From Dyella sp. C11 (GTDB taxonomy: Bacteria > Pseudomonadota > Gammaproteobacteria > Xanthomonadales > Rhodanobacteraceae), in NCBI RefSeq assembly GCF_003121485.1, contig NZ_QAVX01000001.1, positions 310,001 to 374,000 on the forward strand: a stretch of DNA of 64,000 nucleotides, in the 5' to 3' direction. Below, piece by piece: positions 61,704 to 64,000 of the stretch (positions within the stretch are counted from its first letter, which is position 1; the number at the start of each line of letters is the position of its first letter). Under the pieces are notes generated by a model, which was not told the DNA's origin, did no database searches, and saw nothing but the letters and a program-made list of their open reading frames with translations. The position numbers were made by a program, and so were the translations under genes.

Positions 61704-63397
61704 AGCCACGCCATGTGATGTTCCTGCTGTGGTGCCTGGCCTTGTTGGCGCCGGTCACGACGTTCGCTGCTGACGTGCAGGCCACGCTCGACCGCAACCA
61801 CGTCGAGCTGGGCGAGACAGTCACGCTGAATTTGCGTGCCAGCGGCGGGCTGGCGGCTACGCCGGATCTGAGCGTGCTGTCACCGGACTTTGCCGTGCTC
61901 GGCTCGTCCACGAATACCAGCGTTACGTTCATCAATGGCCACCAGACGACGCAATTGACGATAGGCATCGCGTTGCGCCCGCTGCATGTGGGTACGTTGC
62001 ACATTCCTCCCTTGTCCTTCGCGGGCGGTACGACGGCACCGGTGGATCTGGAGGTGGTGCAGCCTGACGCAAACGCCGCCGCTGCGGGACGCAAGGATGT
62101 CTTCCTCGAATCCACCGTCGATCCGGCGAGCGCCTATGTGGGCCAGCAGATGGTCTTCACCGTGCGCCTGTTCTTCGCGACGGACCTCACCAGTGGAGCG
62201 CTTGAAGACCCTCAAGTGGCAGGCGTGGATTTCCGCCGTCTGGGCGACGAGATCAACTACCAGGCCGAACGCGGCGGGCGTCGCTACAACGTCATCGAGC
62301 GCCGTTACGCCGCCACGCCGCAGCGGGAAGGCCGCTTGCAGATTCCGCCGATCGCCTTCCAGGGCGAGTCGGTCAACATGGCCAACCCGGATGCCTTCTT
62401 CGGCAACGGCACGCCGATCACCGCGTCATCGCCGGCGGTCGACATCGATGTGCGCGCCGCGCCTGCGCAGGCGGCGAAGGGTGCATGGCTGCCGGCGCGC
62501 GCGCTCACGCTTTCATTGGATGGTGGCCCGTCCCATGGCGAGCTTCATGTGGGTGAGCCCCTGAACCTGGTGATGAACCTGCAGGCCACGGGATTGCCGT
62601 ACGAGGCGCTGCCGTCGTTGAGCCTGCCGGCGCTTGATGGCGCGACGGTGTATCCGGACAAACCGGTGAATGGCACACGCGTGGAAGGCGAGTGGTTGGT
62701 GGGGCGCCGGCAGCAGAGCTTCGCCGTGGTACCCAATCGGGCCGGTACGCTCGCCATTCCCGAAACCACGCTCACGTGGTGGAACGTGGTCGACAACCGT
62801 GAAGAGACGGCCCGTGTTCCCGCCCAGACATTCACCGTACTGGCCGCAGTCGGTGCACCGGCTGCGCCACCCTCGGCAACACAGGCCGCGCCCAGCGCCA
62901 CTGCGGTTCCGGCGACGAGCGACGTCGCGCAGTCGGCAGCGAATACGCCGTGGCGCCTCGTGGCGCTGGCGAGCGTGGGTCTGTGGGTGATCAGCGTGCT
63001 GGCGTGGCTGATGTGGCGCCGTCGTCGTCCCCGACAGCCAAGGGAGGCTTCGGTGCCGCCGGATGCAAAGGCATCTACCTCCCGCTTGCGGGCGGCCTTC
63101 CTCGCCGAGGCGCGTGGCAACGATGCGGCACGTCAGGCCCATACCTTGCTGGCGTGGGCGCGGGCCGAGCGTCCGGCGATGCAGAATCTTGGCGAGCTGG
63201 CGCTGGCGCTGTCGGCGGGCCCCCAGCGCGAGGCCATCGATGCCCTGCAGCGCAAGCGCTACGCGAATGCCGACGAAACCGGGCTGGGGGCGCGTCTGGC
63301 CAGTGCTTTCCGCGACGGCTTTGCGTGGCAGCCCGTCACCGGCGCTTCCCATGATTCTCCGCTCGCGCCGTTGTATCCCTTCAACCTGCGTCGTTGA
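61700..63397 (+). CDS. batD: BatD-family protein (oxygen-tolerance domain)
   Basis: A 565-residue periplasmic protein with a signal peptide ([25 protein letters not shown]), several beta-sandwich segments ([20 protein letters not shown] and [27 protein letters not shown]), a membrane helix near 435-455 ([20 protein letters not shown]) and a cytosolic C-terminal helical domain. It belongs to the BatD/BatE branch that accompanies BatA and BatB. GTG at 61700 overlaps the previous stop. It ends the operon and overlaps the convergent macrodomain gene by 17 bp. Confidence 0.9.
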   Translation: MKPRHVMFLLWCLALLAPVTTFAADVQATLDRNHVELGETVTLNLRASGGLAATPDLSVLSPDFAVLGSSTNTSVTFINGHQTTQLTIGIALRPLHVGTLHIPPLSFAGGTTAPVDLEVVQPDANAAAAGRKDVFLESTVDPASAYVGQQMVFTVRLFFATDLTSGALEDPQVAGVDFRRLGDEINYQAERGGRRYNVIERRYAATPQREGRLQIPPIAFQGESVNMANPDAFFGNGTPITASSPAVDIDVRAAPAQAAKGAWLPARALTLSLDGGPSHGELHVGEPLNLVMNLQATGLPYEALPSLSLPALDGATVYPDKPVNGTRVEGEWLVGRRQQSFAVVPNRAGTLAIPETTLTWWNVVDNREETARVPAQTFTVLAAVGAPAAPPSATQAAPSATAVPATSDVAQSAANTPWRLVALASVGLWVISVLAWLMWRRRRPRQPREASVPPDAKASTSRLRAAFLAEARGNDAARQAHTLLAWARAERPAMQNLGELALALSAGPQREAIDALQRKRYANADETGLGARLASAFRDGFAWQPVTGASHDSPLAPLYPFNLRR

Positions 63398-63908
63398 GCG
63401 CGGCCAGCCAGAGGTCGGCCATCGCATCGCTGAAGCAGCAGATCTGCACCTGCGACGGGCCGCCTTCGGGCGCTTCGAGCAGGCTGCGCAGTGCCACGTG
63501 CGAGGCCAGTTCGGGCGGATAGCCATAAACCCCGCAGCTGATCGCCGGAAACGCGATGGCATCCACGTCGTATTGCATCGCCAATGTCATGCTCTGCCGG
63601 TAGCAGCTGGCGAGCAGCGCCGGTTCGCCGCTGTTGCCGCCCTGCCATATCGGCCCCACCGTATGGATGATGTACCGTGCCGGCAGGTCGAAACCCGGCG
63701 TGACGCGAGCCTCTCCGGTGGGGCAGCGGATGCCCGGGGCGACCTCCGGAATGGCCCGGCAGGCTTGCAGCAGACGCGGGCCTGCGGCACGGTGAATGGC
63801 GCCGTCCACGCCGCCGCCGCCCAGCAGCGACGGGTTGGCCGCGTTGACGATGGCGTCCACGTTCAGGCGCGTAATGTCGCCGGTGATGATCTCGATGTTC
63901 ATGGGCAT
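63381..63908 (-). CDS. Macrodomain protein (O-acetyl-ADP-ribose deacetylase type)
   Basis: A single macrodomain of 175 residues, similar in size to E. coli YmdB. Ligand motifs are [34 protein letters not shown] near the N-terminus and [12 protein letters not shown] later. Such enzymes remove acetyl from O-acetyl-ADP-ribose or ADP-ribose from proteins. The ATG at 63908 is chosen; 63902 is an alternative. Its 3' end overlaps batD by 17 bp on the opposite strand. The 92 bases downstream of its start to the window end hold its promoter. Confidence 0.92.
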   Translation of the reverse strand: MPMNIEIITGDITRLNVDAIVNAANPSLLGGGGVDGAIHRAAGPRLLQACRAIPEVAPGIRCPTGEARVTPGFDLPARYIIHTVGPIWQGGNSGEPALLASCYRQSMTLAMQYDVDAIAFPAISCGVYGYPPELASHVALRSLLEAPEGGPSQVQICCFSDAMADLWLAALNDAG

Positions 63909-64000
63909 GAACTCATGGGTATTGGATTCGTAAAAAGTTGCGACGTATGCTTGGCCTTCCCACTCGCCCGCAGGGACTGATCGATCGACATGACTAAGGC

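Noticed and set aside
63990-64000. ATGACTAAGGC at the window end as a gene start
   Set aside because: Only 11 bases are available; a downstream plus-strand gene is possible but cannot be supported.

Overview
The window is a high-GC (roughly 65%), densely packed chromosomal segment from a gammaproteobacterium of the order Xanthomonadales, most likely family Rhodanobacteraceae (Dyella, Luteibacter or Rhodanobacter-like). The evidence is a Clp-type CRP homologue, the ygfA-6S RNA-zapA locus, the ponA/pilMNOPQ divergent pair, the hemW/rdgB/rph versus yicC/gmk pair, a zinc-independent L31, and dispersed short repeats of the kind common in this order. No phage, transposase, CRISPR array or rRNA operon is visible. 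Nearly all genes are core housekeeping genes, and many neighbours overlap by 4 bp (ATGA, GTGA or TTGA), so translational coupling is the rule.

Layout. 1-3.7 kb: the end of an RpiR-family regulator followed by a tight run of an L,D-transpeptidase-like protein, a dicarboxylate/amino-acid symporter and a DauA-type D-amino-acid dehydrogenase, which together look like a D-amino-acid cassette. 4.7-8 kb: trpG-trpD-trpC and a HAD phosphatase. 8.1-13.2 kb: a MarR/GNAT fusion, clp, speD (with a duplicated 3' end and REP-like palindromes), coq7 and a GlcF-like iron-sulfur protein. 13.3-14.4 kb: rplM-rpsI and tRNA-Gln. 14.9-18.4 kb: an MFS exporter, rpiA, an EVE protein and ygfA. 18.4-21.1 kb: 6S RNA, zapA, a TIGR02449 protein, ygfB and pepP. 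21.2-25.9 kb: cydP-cydA-cydB-cydX and pepQ. 25.9-27.4 kb: a gene-free mosaic of nested inverted repeats. 27.4-34.2 kb: PilZ, DUF1631, hemW, rdgB, rph, yicC and gmk. 34.4-38.8 kb: the lipid-asymmetry system mlaFEDCB with a convergent mlaA. 39-45.7 kb: rpoZ, spoT, ridA, recG, a nucleoside hydrolase and rpmE2. 45.9-48.2 kb: gltA and a conserved gene of unknown function. 48.2-56.2 kb: ponA and divergent pilMNOPQ. 56.3-63.4 kb: a six-gene MoxR/DUF58/DUF4381/BatA/BatB-TPR/BatD operon, then a convergent macrodomain protein.

The most unusual points are: a MlaD with two tandem MCE domains (119-residue repeat units); a 240-bp tandem duplication carrying the 3' end of speD, its terminator and a REPIN-like palindrome; the D-amino-acid cassette containing an L,D-transpeptidase; a second VWA protein in the Bat operon with a degenerate metal site; a GTGA-coupled DUF1631/PilZ pair; and the 1.5-kb nested repeat island.
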